From positions 124,001 through 188,000 of the forward strand of contig CAAEIG010000081.1 in assembly GCA_900755895.1 (NCBI GenBank): DNA of 64,000 bases, given 5' to 3'. The stretch is from Clostridia bacterium. Its GTDB lineage: Bacteria; Bacillota; Clostridia; Oscillospirales; Acutalibacteraceae. This document shows positions 28,147 through 36,728 of the stretch, one piece after another. The notes beneath the pieces are model-generated. The model was not told the origin of the DNA. It saw nothing but the letters and a program-made list of their open reading frames with translations, and made no database searches. Made by a program: the position numbers and the translations under genes. Numbering within the stretch: the first letter of the stretch is position 1; the number at the start of each line of letters is the position of its first letter.

Positions 28147-28848
28147 TTACAGTTTTTGGATGATCGCCAGGTTCAGAGCCTCGTATCCACCTCTGGGCAG
28201 AGGAACGGTGGCGCCGCTGAGCATCATGACCTCACGCTTGGTGGCCTTGCGTACCTTGCTCAGGTTGAGAATGAAAGAGCGGCTCACTCGGAAAAATCGG
28301 TTATCCAGATCTTTTTCCATGGCGGTGAGGGTCTTTTTTAGGGTGTAAGCGTATGTGACAGTGTGGACTGTCACATAATTTTGCCGCACCTCCAAATATT
28401 CCACCTCAAAAAGCGGTACTCGGACTAATTCTTCGGGCATTTCCAGCAAGAGAAAGCGTCCATCGCGTTTTAGCCGCTCCACCGCTCGATTCATCACGGA
28501 AAACAGTTTTTCACGGCTGATGGGTTTGAGCAAATAGTGGAGGGCAGAGACGTCATATCCTTCGGCGATGTAATCGGTGTACCCAGTGACAAAGACGATT
28601 TGAGTCAGAGAATTTTCCTGTCGCACCTGTTTGGCCAAATCGACTCCACTGCATCCGGGCATTTCTACGTCCAACAGTAAAATATCCCAGGCTTTGTCTT
28701 CGGCGTATTGAAAAAGAAAGGCATTTCCTGAGGAGAACTGCTGTATTTCTACATCAAATCCCCGGTTTTCTGCCCACTGGAGCGCTAGTTCCCGGACTAG
28801 GTCCCTGTCTTCTTTTTGATCATCGCATACCGCGATTCGATAATCCAC
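28147..28848 (-). CDS. LytTR-family response regulator
   Basis: This 233-residue regulator has a receiver (CDD at 8-10, D60 in LLLDVEMP, K in LKPIS) and a LytTR DNA-binding domain (about 130-233) with the VEYLEVRQNYVTVHT and FFRVSRSFILNLSKV patterns. The GTG start at 28848 follows GGGGGG. It is first in an operon with the soluble kinase. A -10 TATAAT lies at 28878-28883 on the same strand without a strong -35. It is the natural candidate to bind the direct repeats before the ABC genes. Confidence 0.9.
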   Translation of the reverse strand: MDYRIAVCDDQKEDRDLVRELALQWAENRGFDVEIQQFSSGNAFLFQYAEDKAWDILLLDVEMPGCSGVDLAKQVRQENSLTQIVFVTGYTDYIAEGYDVSALHYLLKPISREKLFSVMNRAVERLKRDGRFLLLEMPEELVRVPLFEVEYLEVRQNYVTVHTVTYAYTLKKTLTAMEKDLDNRFFRVSRSFILNLSKVRKATKREVMMLSGATVPLPRGGYEALNLAIIQKL

Positions 28849-29037
28849 ATCTTTTCCCCCCGCAATGAGATGTTTTTATTATACCTCAAACAAACCGGGA
28901 AAGAAACCGTAAAAGCTGCACCCGATGAAAAGGGGAAAGCACACCGGAGCTCCCCGGTTGCTTTGTACGACATTTCTTGCCAAGCTCCCATGCCGCCACC
29001 ATGAAAATGACCGTTTATATTTTCTGTATTCGCCCTC

Positions 29038-29182
29038 TTGTAATTTTGGGAAAAAGTAATACAATCAAATTATAGAACAGGGAACAAGATTTTGCCTGTT
29101 TTTCTTTCTCCGGAAACAGTGTGTTTCTCTGTTTTCGGGAAAAGAATTCACTTTGTTGGGTGTTGAAAGGAGTAAAAAAGAG
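29038..29182 (+). promoter_or_regulatory. Promoter and structured leader of SLH-CAP gene
   Basis: TTGTAA (29038-29043) and TACAAT (29060-29065) form a promoter with a 16-bp spacer. The leader holds three segments: AACAGG (29076-29081), CCTGTTT (29095-29101) and AAACAG (29114-29119). The middle one can pair with either neighbour. The paralogous gene at 39340 keeps the same layout with a compensating base change. The divergent RR promoter shares this intergenic region; nothing else is seen in it. Confidence 0.55.
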
Positions 29183-30229
29183 ATGAAGAAGAAAGTTTTG
29201 TCCTTGCTTTTGGCAGTCTGCTTCCTGGTGGGAATGTTGCCGGTAGCAGCTTCTGCAGCGGGAAGTGCATTCGTCGATGTGCCGAGTACACATTGGGCAT
29301 ACCATCATGTGCAGAGAGCAGCCGAAAAGGGCTGGATCTCTGGTATGGGTGGAGGACGTTATGCTCCAGATCAGCGCGTTACAGGTGCTGAGTTTGTGAC
29401 GATGATTATGAAGTCCCTCTACTATGATGAGGTTTCCCCGGGCAGTGAGGGAGAGCCTTGGTATCAGCCCTACGTGGATGTTGCCCAGGCGCACGGCCTG
29501 CTGACCAACGATCTGGGTGAAAAAACAGTATTGGACAACCCTCTTAACCGATATCGGATGGCTTCCTTTTTATATAATGTAGCGAAAGAGGCCGGGGCCG
29601 TCCAATATGTCAATAGTGGAATACTCACTTATGACGGAGTCACTGTGTTGAGCAGTTCCAATGCTCCCTACTACATTGGCGATTGGGCCAAAATCCCTGA
29701 AGCATATCGGGAGCCGGTCATGGGCGTTTACGCTTTGAATCTGTTGAGCGGCATGGATGAATACGGCACGTTTGGTGGGGAATCTTACCTGACACGGGCT
29801 CAGGCTGCAGTTGTTTTGAATGGCACTAATGCTATTGTGGATTACGGTCTGGGAATTAACTTGTATGCTGCTGAGGTTGTGGAACTGGTTAACGAAGAGC
29901 GTGCGAAGGCTGGGCTCAATGAACTGCGGGTTGAGACAAATTTGCAATTTGCCGCAACGGCACGCGCCATTGAACTGATCCAGGAACCTTCTCACACTCG
30001 GCCCGACGGCAGCCAGTGTTTTACAATATTGGGGGAATATGGCATCTCTTATTATACTGCCGGTGAAAATATCGCTTTCGGATACCCTGATCCGGAAATG
30101 GTAATGACGGGCTGGATGAATTCACCTGGCCACCGTTCGAATATTCTGTCGCCCAACTTTACAGCAATTGGAGTTGGCGTTGTTGACTATGGCGGAAGTG
30201 TCTATTGGACACAGCTGTTTATAGGATAA
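29183..30229 (+). CDS. Secreted SLH protein with C-terminal CAP/SCP domain
   Basis: This 348-residue protein starts at 29183 after AAAGGAGT. The signal peptide is residues 1-26 (KKKVLSLLLAV to ASAA). SLH motifs occupy about 28-215 (FVDVPSTHWAYHHVQ, RYAPDQRVTGAEF, LTRAQAAVVL). A CAP domain follows at about 228-348, with ELVNEERAKAGL, SHTRPDG, GENIAFG and GWMNSPGHRSNIL, the usual bacterial CAP signature. CAP proteins are extracellular and of mixed or unknown function. The N-terminal 210 residues are nearly the same as in the protein at 39340, while the C-termini differ completely. Confidence 0.92.
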   Translation: MKKKVLSLLLAVCFLVGMLPVAASAAGSAFVDVPSTHWAYHHVQRAAEKGWISGMGGGRYAPDQRVTGAEFVTMIMKSLYYDEVSPGSEGEPWYQPYVDVAQAHGLLTNDLGEKTVLDNPLNRYRMASFLYNVAKEAGAVQYVNSGILTYDGVTVLSSSNAPYYIGDWAKIPEAYREPVMGVYALNLLSGMDEYGTFGGESYLTRAQAAVVLNGTNAIVDYGLGINLYAAEVVELVNEERAKAGLNELRVETNLQFAATARAIELIQEPSHTRPDGSQCFTILGEYGISYYTAGENIAFGYPDPEMVMTGWMNSPGHRSNILSPNFTAIGVGVVDYGGSVYWTQLFIG

Positions 30230-30248
30230 ACTCGGAAACAGTGTTTAA

Positions 30249-30353
30249 GGGCGGCTCAATGGCAGTGAGGATGATGCCTTGGCTCCCAACGGCACTGTTA
30301 TCCGCAGCATGACCCTGCATTGTGGCCAAGTTCGGCAAAATGGTGCCGGGTAA
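30249..30353 (+). pseudogene. Remnant of an SLH motif
   Basis: One frame reads LNGSEDDALAPNGTVIRSM and then degrades to a stop. This matches position by position the SLH stretch of the 1,328-residue protein (MNGTSATTFAPNSTLSRAM). It lies just after the SLH-CAP gene, so an SLH copy was probably lost or displaced there. Confidence 0.45.
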
Positions 30354-30400
30354 CCCGAATGGGTTAAGTGTGTGAAAAATATCCAATGGAGTGAAATGGG

Positions 30401-30429
30401 AAGGCCGGGACAAAAGTCCCGGCCTTTTC
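30401..30429 (+). terminator. Terminator of SLH-CAP gene
   Basis: AAGGCCGGGAC and GTCCCGGCCTT flank an AAAA loop, followed by TT. Confidence 0.85.
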
Positions 30430-30450
30430 ATGTGGAGAAGTAGAAGAACC

Positions 30451-30490
30451 AATTCTGGCTCACGCTGATGGCCTAGTGTGAGCCAGAATT
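30451..30490. repeat. Perfect 13-bp inverted repeat
   Basis: AATTCTGGCTCAC (30451-30463) and GTGAGCCAGAATT (30478-30490) are exact inverted copies around 14 bases. There is no T-tract. It could be a second terminator, an operator or the trace of a small mobile repeat. Confidence 0.6.
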
Positions 30491-30584
30491 GAGCTTGCCT
30501 GCTTTAGGTTGCAACGCTTGGAAGTTCCAGCTGTTTCAGGAGGTTTTGAGGTTCAATATCTTCTCAAAATGCGTTATGTTGCAG

Positions 30585-32168
30585 TCACCGTTCTGCGGCG
30601 TGACATTTCATCTGACTTTTATTTTGGTACATATTGGCATCGGCTTCATGGAACATCTGCTCGATAGAAGCGTCCTGTCCTATGGTATAGCCCACGGCCA
30701 GGGATAGGGGGAAGGACCGTGTCAGATTTTTGCGGCTGATGCACAGTTCTAATTCCGCCAGGGCTTTGTTCACTTGGGACTCGGTGATGTTTTGCAGCAG
30801 TACCGCAAATTCATCGCCGCCCATGCGGTAGCAGCAGCCTAGGGAGTCAAAGACCGATAGGATGCATTCAGCAGCGGTACAGATCAGCTCATCACCGGCC
30901 GAATGCCCCATGGTATCGTTGGCCTGTTTTAGGTTGTTGATGTCCACAACAACACAGGCACAAGTGCCTTCCAGGATGGGGGACTGCCGGACTCGCTCTT
31001 CAAACGCTGTACGGCTATCAAGCTGTGTCATCAGATCTGTATTGGCCATTTTCTGATAGTAGCGCATCTGGGAGGATTTGACCATTTCCTGGTACACATA
31101 GCCGATGGATACTGCCAGCAGTGATGCCACAAGCAACAGGATGCCAACGCTGAAATAAATGAGATACAGCCTCTTTCCCCACAGATAATAGTCCAAAAAT
31201 CCGGCTGCGCAGCAGAGGCCAAGGATGCCAAATCCGCTTAGCATCAGTAGGGCCTCCCGGTGAAATTCGGAGTGGAGCCAAGCTACCAGAAGGCGCAGCA
31301 GAGATAACAGCGTGAAAATCATCAGCACATGGGTTAGGGGCAGCATCTCATGAAGCTGGGCCACACCCAGGGCCTGCAGCAGGCTGCAGACACAAAGGTT
31401 CAACAGGTGGAGCTGGTACATCATGCGCAGCAAACGGCTGTCCTTGTGCATCATACTGCGATAGAACTGAATCATAAATAGAGGCATGGCCATAAATGCA
31501 TACATAGCCAATACGTACATGATTGCACCGCTGAGGTTGACCATCTGGAGCACAGCTGAATCCATGGAGATCCACAGACTGACATGTATCACCAGCATAC
31601 TGAGATACCGCAGTGTCCGGAGCCGTTTAGCTCCAATGGCCGCTCTGGCTCCCAGAGAAAACAGACCGATGAGAATACCAAGCACCAGAAACAGCCCTGA
31701 GAATATCAGGGTAGCAACATTGGTATTGCGGTAATGAAGGATCAGATCACTGTAATTGCCTGCCAGAATCGTTAGCCCTTCAGAGGGAGTGGATACCGTG
31801 AGTACTCGTCCCGCCAGTTCCGTTTCAGGCAGCGAGATCCAGTGTACCATCCCGCCGTGGTCGAATGCACCGGGAGTGTATTCGTGCAGGAGTGCACCGT
31901 CCAGATATACGGAATAAGGTGTTCGTTTGGCGGTAACGGTGCAGACAGGCTGGCTCCAGTGGTTTTCCCGCAGTGTCTTCTGATAGATGGTCTCGGCGCC
32001 ATTCTCAGCTAGGCCCATTGGCTCAATTTGCACAAACTGCTGATACAGTTCGGGGTGGTAGGACGGGGGAGAGCCCAGGGCGAGAAAGAGAATGACAAAA
32101 AAGCCTGCTGTGGCCAAACTGATGAGAACACAGGATATCCAAAAGGGATAGCGGTGTATTTTTGGCAT
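30585..32168 (-). CDS. Membrane diguanylate cyclase (GGDEF)
   Basis: This 527-residue protein would make c-di-GMP. It has one N-terminal helix, an outside domain of about 130 residues with a jelly-roll-like pattern, seven further helices (about 165-365) as in 7TMR-DISM receptors, then the GGDEF domain with RMGGDEFAVLL intact. No RxxD inhibitory site stands before the motif, so product inhibition may be missing. I chose ATG 32168, preceded by AGGAGG. No PilZ, EAL or c-di-GMP riboswitch is recognised in the window. It may control the surface proteins encoded around it, but this is inference from position. Confidence 0.92.
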   Translation of the reverse strand: MPKIHRYPFWISCVLISLATAGFFVILFLALGSPPSYHPELYQQFVQIEPMGLAENGAETIYQKTLRENHWSQPVCTVTAKRTPYSVYLDGALLHEYTPGAFDHGGMVHWISLPETELAGRVLTVSTPSEGLTILAGNYSDLILHYRNTNVATLIFSGLFLVLGILIGLFSLGARAAIGAKRLRTLRYLSMLVIHVSLWISMDSAVLQMVNLSGAIMYVLAMYAFMAMPLFMIQFYRSMMHKDSRLLRMMYQLHLLNLCVCSLLQALGVAQLHEMLPLTHVLMIFTLLSLLRLLVAWLHSEFHREALLMLSGFGILGLCCAAGFLDYYLWGKRLYLIYFSVGILLLVASLLAVSIGYVYQEMVKSSQMRYYQKMANTDLMTQLDSRTAFEERVRQSPILEGTCACVVVDINNLKQANDTMGHSAGDELICTAAECILSVFDSLGCCYRMGGDEFAVLLQNITESQVNKALAELELCISRKNLTRSFPLSLAVGYTIGQDASIEQMFHEADANMYQNKSQMKCHAAER

Positions 32169-32307
32169 AAACAACCTCCTGCTTTTCAAAATATGAATTA
32201 CTAAAATAATTCGCACGATCCATCAACTTCACACAGGTGAAATTGTAATGCTTCAAGCTAAACCTGTTGACAAGAAACTTGTGGGACAGCATGGAATCCT
32301 CATGATT

Positions 32308-33567
32308 TTACAGCACCAATCTCAACCGGAACCAACCATCTGTCAGATCAAACTGGCAGACGGCCCCATTTTTACGGCAAAACGCTGAGATGGACTGTAC
32401 CCCCAGTCCATGTCCTTCTCTTTGTGCTACTGGCAGACCATTGCAGTCAAAGGCGATATCAGTGGCACACGGATTGGAGATTTCCAGCATGACAGTGGGA
32501 GTTCCCACCAGCTTGCAGCGGATTTTACGCTGCTCCTGGGGCAAATTCAGATTGGCGTGTATGGCATTTTCCAGGGCGTTGGCCAGGACTATGGCCAATT
32601 CACCCTCATCCACGGAAAGAGTGTCGGAAATGGAAATCTTTGCCTCTACAGAGATCCCTTGATTTTGGGCCTGATCAAAGTAGGAGGAAAACACTGCGTC
32701 CAGCACCGGCGGACGGCACCACCGAATTTCTTTTTGCTCAACCAGCCGCTTTTGAGCCGCATTCAGAAAGTCCAATGCAGCGTCTGTGTCTCCTCGTGAC
32801 ACCAGCTCTGCGACGGTTTGGAGCCGGTGACGCAGGTCATGGCGCTCCATACGGATGGTATCCTCGGCCGCGTTCACGGCCTCCATGCGGCTTTGAAGAG
32901 CCGACAACTGTAAGGTGGACAGTTGCGCGTTGTGCCGGGTCTCCATCTCCTTTTTAATATTGGTAAAGAGAAACATCAAAATGGAGTAAACCCCCAACAT
33001 CAGAAGGCCTATCGCCGCTTTGATAATGGTACTTCTTGGATGGAAGCCTGCATATCCAGGGATTAGATAGACGGCGATGATGTAGTATGTTGCCATTACC
33101 AGGCATATCAGCCACCAGCCCCGACGCAGTTCCAACAGTATCTGGAAAAACAGGGGCCGCAGGAATCGGATCAGAAACCAGATGACCCCGGTGCTGAGGA
33201 CAACGCAGGACACTACCATCACCCAGAAGCGGCAGCCAGACAGGTGGTAGATCAACCCCGTTACATGGTGAATCAGTGTACAGAACAGAACGACGGAGAG
33301 CTGCTGAAAGATCAGCCGCCATCCCCGGAATCGGCTGAGTGTGAAAAGGAGCAGTATCAGCGGGATGTGGATGGTCACGGCATAGGTCCAAAAGGCGGTA
33401 TCCATATCCACTGCCCGGTACAGGGCACCCACTGCCGCCATCAGCAGGATCGTGACGATGGAAACGATGCAAAGGGTGCGCCGTCGGGAATACCGGCTAT
33501 CCATAAACAGAAACGCCATAATCATATATAACACTGTCAAATACTCCATGATAAACAGCTCTACCAT
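32308..33567 (-). CDS. Orphan GHKL (AgrC-like) sensor kinase, copy 2
   Basis: This 419-residue kinase has six or seven helices in residues 1-205 and a GHKL module with RHDLRHRL (H243), NALENAIHANL and GHGLGVQSI. From about residue 235 to the end it closely follows the kinase at 9519-10796, even in the last residues (DGWFRLRLVL against DGWFRFRLVL), while the membrane halves differ. It starts at ATG 33567 with GGAGG ten bases ahead, after a leader of about 270 nt in which I see no clear gene. No regulator is adjacent. Confidence 0.9.
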   Translation of the reverse strand: MVELFIMEYLTVLYMIMAFLFMDSRYSRRRTLCIVSIVTILLMAAVGALYRAVDMDTAFWTYAVTIHIPLILLLFTLSRFRGWRLIFQQLSVVLFCTLIHHVTGLIYHLSGCRFWVMVVSCVVLSTGVIWFLIRFLRPLFFQILLELRRGWWLICLVMATYYIIAVYLIPGYAGFHPRSTIIKAAIGLLMLGVYSILMFLFTNIKKEMETRHNAQLSTLQLSALQSRMEAVNAAEDTIRMERHDLRHRLQTVAELVSRGDTDAALDFLNAAQKRLVEQKEIRWCRPPVLDAVFSSYFDQAQNQGISVEAKISISDTLSVDEGELAIVLANALENAIHANLNLPQEQRKIRCKLVGTPTVMLEISNPCATDIAFDCNGLPVAQREGHGLGVQSISAFCRKNGAVCQFDLTDGWFRLRLVL

Positions 33568-33842
33568 TTGTTTTGTTCCTCCATCCGGGGATTCCCCCAG
33601 GCTATCTTGAAATCCATTGCCACTGTTCGGGGCAGGTGATACCTCCGGCGTGACCGCTGTCCAATCAGGCTGGGGCGAGACTGTCGGTAGATATCGAGCA
33701 ACGCTGTTGCCTAAAAATTTTTTTCGCCACTACACGAAACGGGCCGAAACAGAGCTTTCTCCTCAAAAGCAATATACGAATTTTGCGCAAATCATTTTGA
33801 ATTTTGAACAATCTCATGAATTTTCCTGTAATTTGTGCAATG

Positions 33843-33871
33843 AACATAGCATAGAAGCCAAAAAACGTCAA
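33843..33871 (-). promoter_or_regulatory. Promoter of GHKL kinase copy 2
   Basis: TTGACG (33871-33866) and TATGTT (33848-33843) on the minus strand are 17 bp apart, with CCCCTC ahead of the -35, matching the promoter of copy 1. Confidence 0.65.
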
Positions 33872-33890
33872 GAGGGGCTAAAAAGGAGAA

Positions 33891-34185
33891 AACGCACCCA
33901 TATTGAGCCGAAAAGGCAAAATCGGGTGCGTTTGGAGTAACGAAACAGATGAGAAAGGTTGGAAACGAGTGCGATCCGATGAAAAGTGATTTGGGGAGAG
34001 GATGAGTTGTTCTCGTCTGCTGTCTCGATCAGTTCACGACAGAATGTAATAGTTGGGTGCTCACCTATCGGTATGCAGTTTTGAAGTGAATATGGGGACA
34101 GAGAAAGCAAGGGTGAGATAGGGGCGAGCCGCTTTCCCAGCCAAGCCGTAAAAAGGTGTGCTGATATGGCACGGTGAGGAATTTC
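33891..34185. mobile_element. Decayed junction 0 of the tRNA-Trp element array
   Basis: The hairpin at 33891-33933 (arms AACGCACCC and GGGTGCGTT) is nearly the same as the one that ends both integrase transcripts at 49011-49046 and 55092-55136. Downstream, GTTTTGAAGTGAATATGG (34078-34095) and the AGCCAAGCC region to 34180 follow the left-end sequences found after the att copies at 41530 and 49224. No good tRNA T-arm copy remains. This is best read as the oldest right-end/left-end junction. Confidence 0.6.
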
Positions 34186-34209
34186 GGAATAAAAATGGTT
34201 TTCCAATCA

Positions 34210-35514
34210 TTACACGGCTACAGAAACGATCCTGCATTCCCTTTTTATGTTCTGAATGTCCACAGCGGACAGCAATTTCTTTTCCGCCAGGGCTGAGGCA
34301 AGTTTCTCGAAAAAGTCCCAGTTGGCGGATATGATTTCCTTTGCTTTGCGGTAATAGTTTTCTATTTCAGCCGCAACCGCCTGTTCACGGTCGGACAGGA
34401 TCCGTTCCGAATCGGCATAACGTCCTTCGTAGAGAGAAAACCCCTTGATACAAGCATTGACCAGCAAGTCTCTTGTCATGCTAAAGGCATGGTCTAAATC
34501 CCGTTCGCAACCAGTGTCGGGGATACCGAATTTTTGCTCCATGGCTGCTGCTCCCCCTAGAGCGCTGATAATGCGGCCTTTCTTCCATTCTAAGAGAGAT
34601 TTGCCAGGATCGCGATAATAGCTGGTAAACCCGCCTTCTTCCTGCCGGACGCTGCCGGCAAAAACAAGGGTTACGCTTCCTGGGGAGAGCACTTCGGAAA
34701 CCACGGCGTGGCCTGCCTCGTGGTAGATCATCTGGGAGGCCATGTGATGGGGGTCGGAAAGGTGGCTAGAAAAATCATCTTGCTCATCTGCAAGGCCCTT
34801 CTTGTCAAAAACTGTGTACAAACAGGCTTTCAAAAAGTGCTCCATGGTGATGGATTCCGCACGTTCATATCCGGCGTATAAGCCTGCTTCGTTAATGACA
34901 GTCTCCAAGTCGGCGCAGGAATGCCCGTCCATGATCTTCGCAATCACGACAGGGTCAATTCCGTCCACAAAGCGTTTGGACTTCAGGTAATAGGTGATGA
35001 TTTCGATTGCGTCTTCGCCCTTGGGCGCGTTCACCTCGATGGTGCGATCAAACCGTCCCGCACGGCAGAGGGAGTCGGGAAGGCAGTCGATATCGTTGGC
35101 CGTTGCCAAAACGAACACCTCCTTGCCCTTTACCGCGTCGATGCAGGACTGCACTGTGACGTATTCCTCTGTATCCGGGTACCGTTCGTCTCCATTGGCG
35201 AACTTGTCCATGTCGTCCAGAAAGACGATGGACGGCGCGTTTTCGGCAGCCTTGTCAAAGGTTGCTTTGATCTTTTTGATGAAATCGCCATTTGGAGAAT
35301 TCTTGCGGCAGCAGAATACCGGGCGCCCGCTGTCTTTGATCACAGCGCTGGCCATCAAGGACTTTCCCACCCCCGGTTCCCCGTAGAGCAAAAGACCTCT
35401 GGGAGCGGATACGCCCAGCTTGTTGTAGATCTCCTGGTTTTCCAGCGTGTCGCTGATTTGCATGAGTTCTTTTTTTATGGAAGTGTACCCGATAATCTTG
35501 TCAAACGCATTCAT
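34210..35514 (-). CDS. Cytosolic FtsH-like AAA+ metalloprotease
   Basis: This 434-residue protein joins an AAA+ ATPase (Walker A GEPGVGKS at 45-52, Walker B IVFLDDMD at 96-103, second-region-of-homology GRFDR near 153-157) to an M41 peptidase (HEAGH at 265-269, likely third zinc ligand D339 in CERDLDHA). Unlike FtsH it has no membrane helices and is about 200 residues shorter, so it should act in the cytoplasm. The start at ATG 35514 follows AAAGGATG. It is divergent from a broken WYL regulator. The zinc and ATP residues are intact, so it is probably active; its substrates are unknown. Confidence 0.85.
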   Translation of the reverse strand: MNAFDKIIGYTSIKKELMQISDTLENQEIYNKLGVSAPRGLLLYGEPGVGKSLMASAVIKDSGRPVFCCRKNSPNGDFIKKIKATFDKAAENAPSIVFLDDMDKFANGDERYPDTEEYVTVQSCIDAVKGKEVFVLATANDIDCLPDSLCRAGRFDRTIEVNAPKGEDAIEIITYYLKSKRFVDGIDPVVIAKIMDGHSCADLETVINEAGLYAGYERAESITMEHFLKACLYTVFDKKGLADEQDDFSSHLSDPHHMASQMIYHEAGHAVVSEVLSPGSVTLVFAGSVRQEEGGFTSYYRDPGKSLLEWKKGRIISALGGAAAMEQKFGIPDTGCERDLDHAFSMTRDLLVNACIKGFSLYEGRYADSERILSDREQAVAAEIENYYRKAKEIISANWDFFEKLASALAEKKLLSAVDIQNIKRECRIVSVAV

Positions 35515-35635
35515 GAAAAACATCCTTTCTGTTTTGGTTGTGGCTAAAAAGTACCACACCGGATGTCCATTTTTTATCCCATGGTATCTTGTACAATGCG
35601 ATTGATGGAATTACAATAGTTATGAGGTGAAGCAA

Positions 35636-36226
35636 GTGTATACAGCGCAGCCCAAAAAGATGTTGATTATCCATATTCTGGAGATATTAAAAAAGTATAC
35701 GGACGAAGATCATCGCCTCAGTCAAAAGGAGATCGCTGATATTTTGAGAACTGAATATGATGAGATCGTTGATCGTAAAACCGTGAAGCGGAATCTGATG
35801 GATTTAATCGATTTCGGTTATGAGATCGAATACAGCGAATCGGTGCGCATGGTGCCGGACAGGGCAACGGGAAAACTGGAAGAAAGCCATTTTCTCTCGG
35901 ATTTTTATCTGGTTCGTGATTTCACAGACGGTGAACTGCGACTGCTGATTGACAGCTTACTGTTTTCCAAGCACATCCCCTACAATCAGTGCAGAGAGCT
36001 GATCGGCAAGCTGGAAGGCCTTTCAAACCAATATTTTCAATCACGAGTTCAGCACATTCGAACGATGCCAGACCTTTCCCTGCACAGTCAGCAGCTTTTT
36101 TATACCATTGAAGTTGTGGACGAAGCGATCAGTAAGGGCCGGCAGATTTCCTTTACCTACAATAGTTACAGCACCGACAAGAAGCTGCATCCAAGAAGCC
36201 ATCCATTTGCAAGAGGGTCACTTTGA
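35636..36226 (+). pseudogene. Truncated WYL-domain transcription regulator
   Basis: The first 185 residues are a normal HTH-WYL regulator start: a winged helix (RLSQKEIADILRTEYDEIVDRKTVKRNL) and the beginning of the WYL domain (ISFTYNSYSTDKKLHPR). The usual continuation is replaced after HPR by eight unrelated residues and a stop, whereas complete relatives are over 300 residues. GTG 35636 follows GAGGTGA; GTG 35627 is possible. A deletion joining it to the following gene remnant explains the structure. It would have governed the divergent FtsH-like gene or its own lost neighbour. Confidence 0.75.
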
Positions 36227-36644
36227 AAGCAATGAGAATCTGGAGGCGCTGCTTTTGATTTTGGTGGCCAATAAAACAAATGAACTGTGGAAAAGGATCC
36301 GAAAAGAATATCTGCGTCAAAATATAAGATTTGACCAAAGCAACTATCAGCTGACGGATGTCCCAGAGGAAGAGCAAGGACATGCCATTTTTACCGTGAG
36401 GGCCGTGTCGACCGGCAAACGGATCGCTTGGATCTGTGTGGACACCAATTTATATATCGTTGCCAAAACAGTAAAGCCGGAATACGAAGATCAACCCGAA
36501 TGGAAAAAGGAGGAGAGTTATTTTTGGCAGTATTTAAGTCCCAATGGCAGCCATAAAAAGTTCAATTTAAAAGATCCCAATCCCAGTATCGTAACAGGCA
36601 GCTCTATAGAGATTGGGTATTTGCTGGAACAGATTTCGTCATAA
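36193..36644 (+). pseudogene. C-terminal fragment of an unidentified protein
   Basis: From about 36193 another frame is open for about 150 residues (EAIHLQEGHFESNENLEAL to GYLLEQISS) and has normal coding character, but no ribosome site or sensible start. It overlaps the end of the truncated WYL gene. It looks like the tail of a different protein fused by deletion. I do not recognise the family. Confidence 0.55.
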
Positions 36645-36649
36645 ATACG

Positions 36650-36697
36650 AAAAGGCAGGCTGGACAACCCTTTTGTGGTTACCCAGTCTGCCTTTTT
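36650..36697. terminator. Bidirectional terminator between convergent remnants
   Basis: AAAAGGCAG-CTGG pairs with CCAG-CTGCCTTTTT around a 17-base loop. Confidence 0.8.
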
Positions 36698-36728
36698 GCT
36701 TTTCCATCGGAAAAGCGGAAAGAAATGT

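Noticed and set aside
33665..33871. Possible 50-68 residue basic peptide in the leader of GHKL kinase copy 2
   Set aside because: It overlaps the promoter, has a poor ribosome site, and shows no resemblance to AgrD-type or leader peptides.
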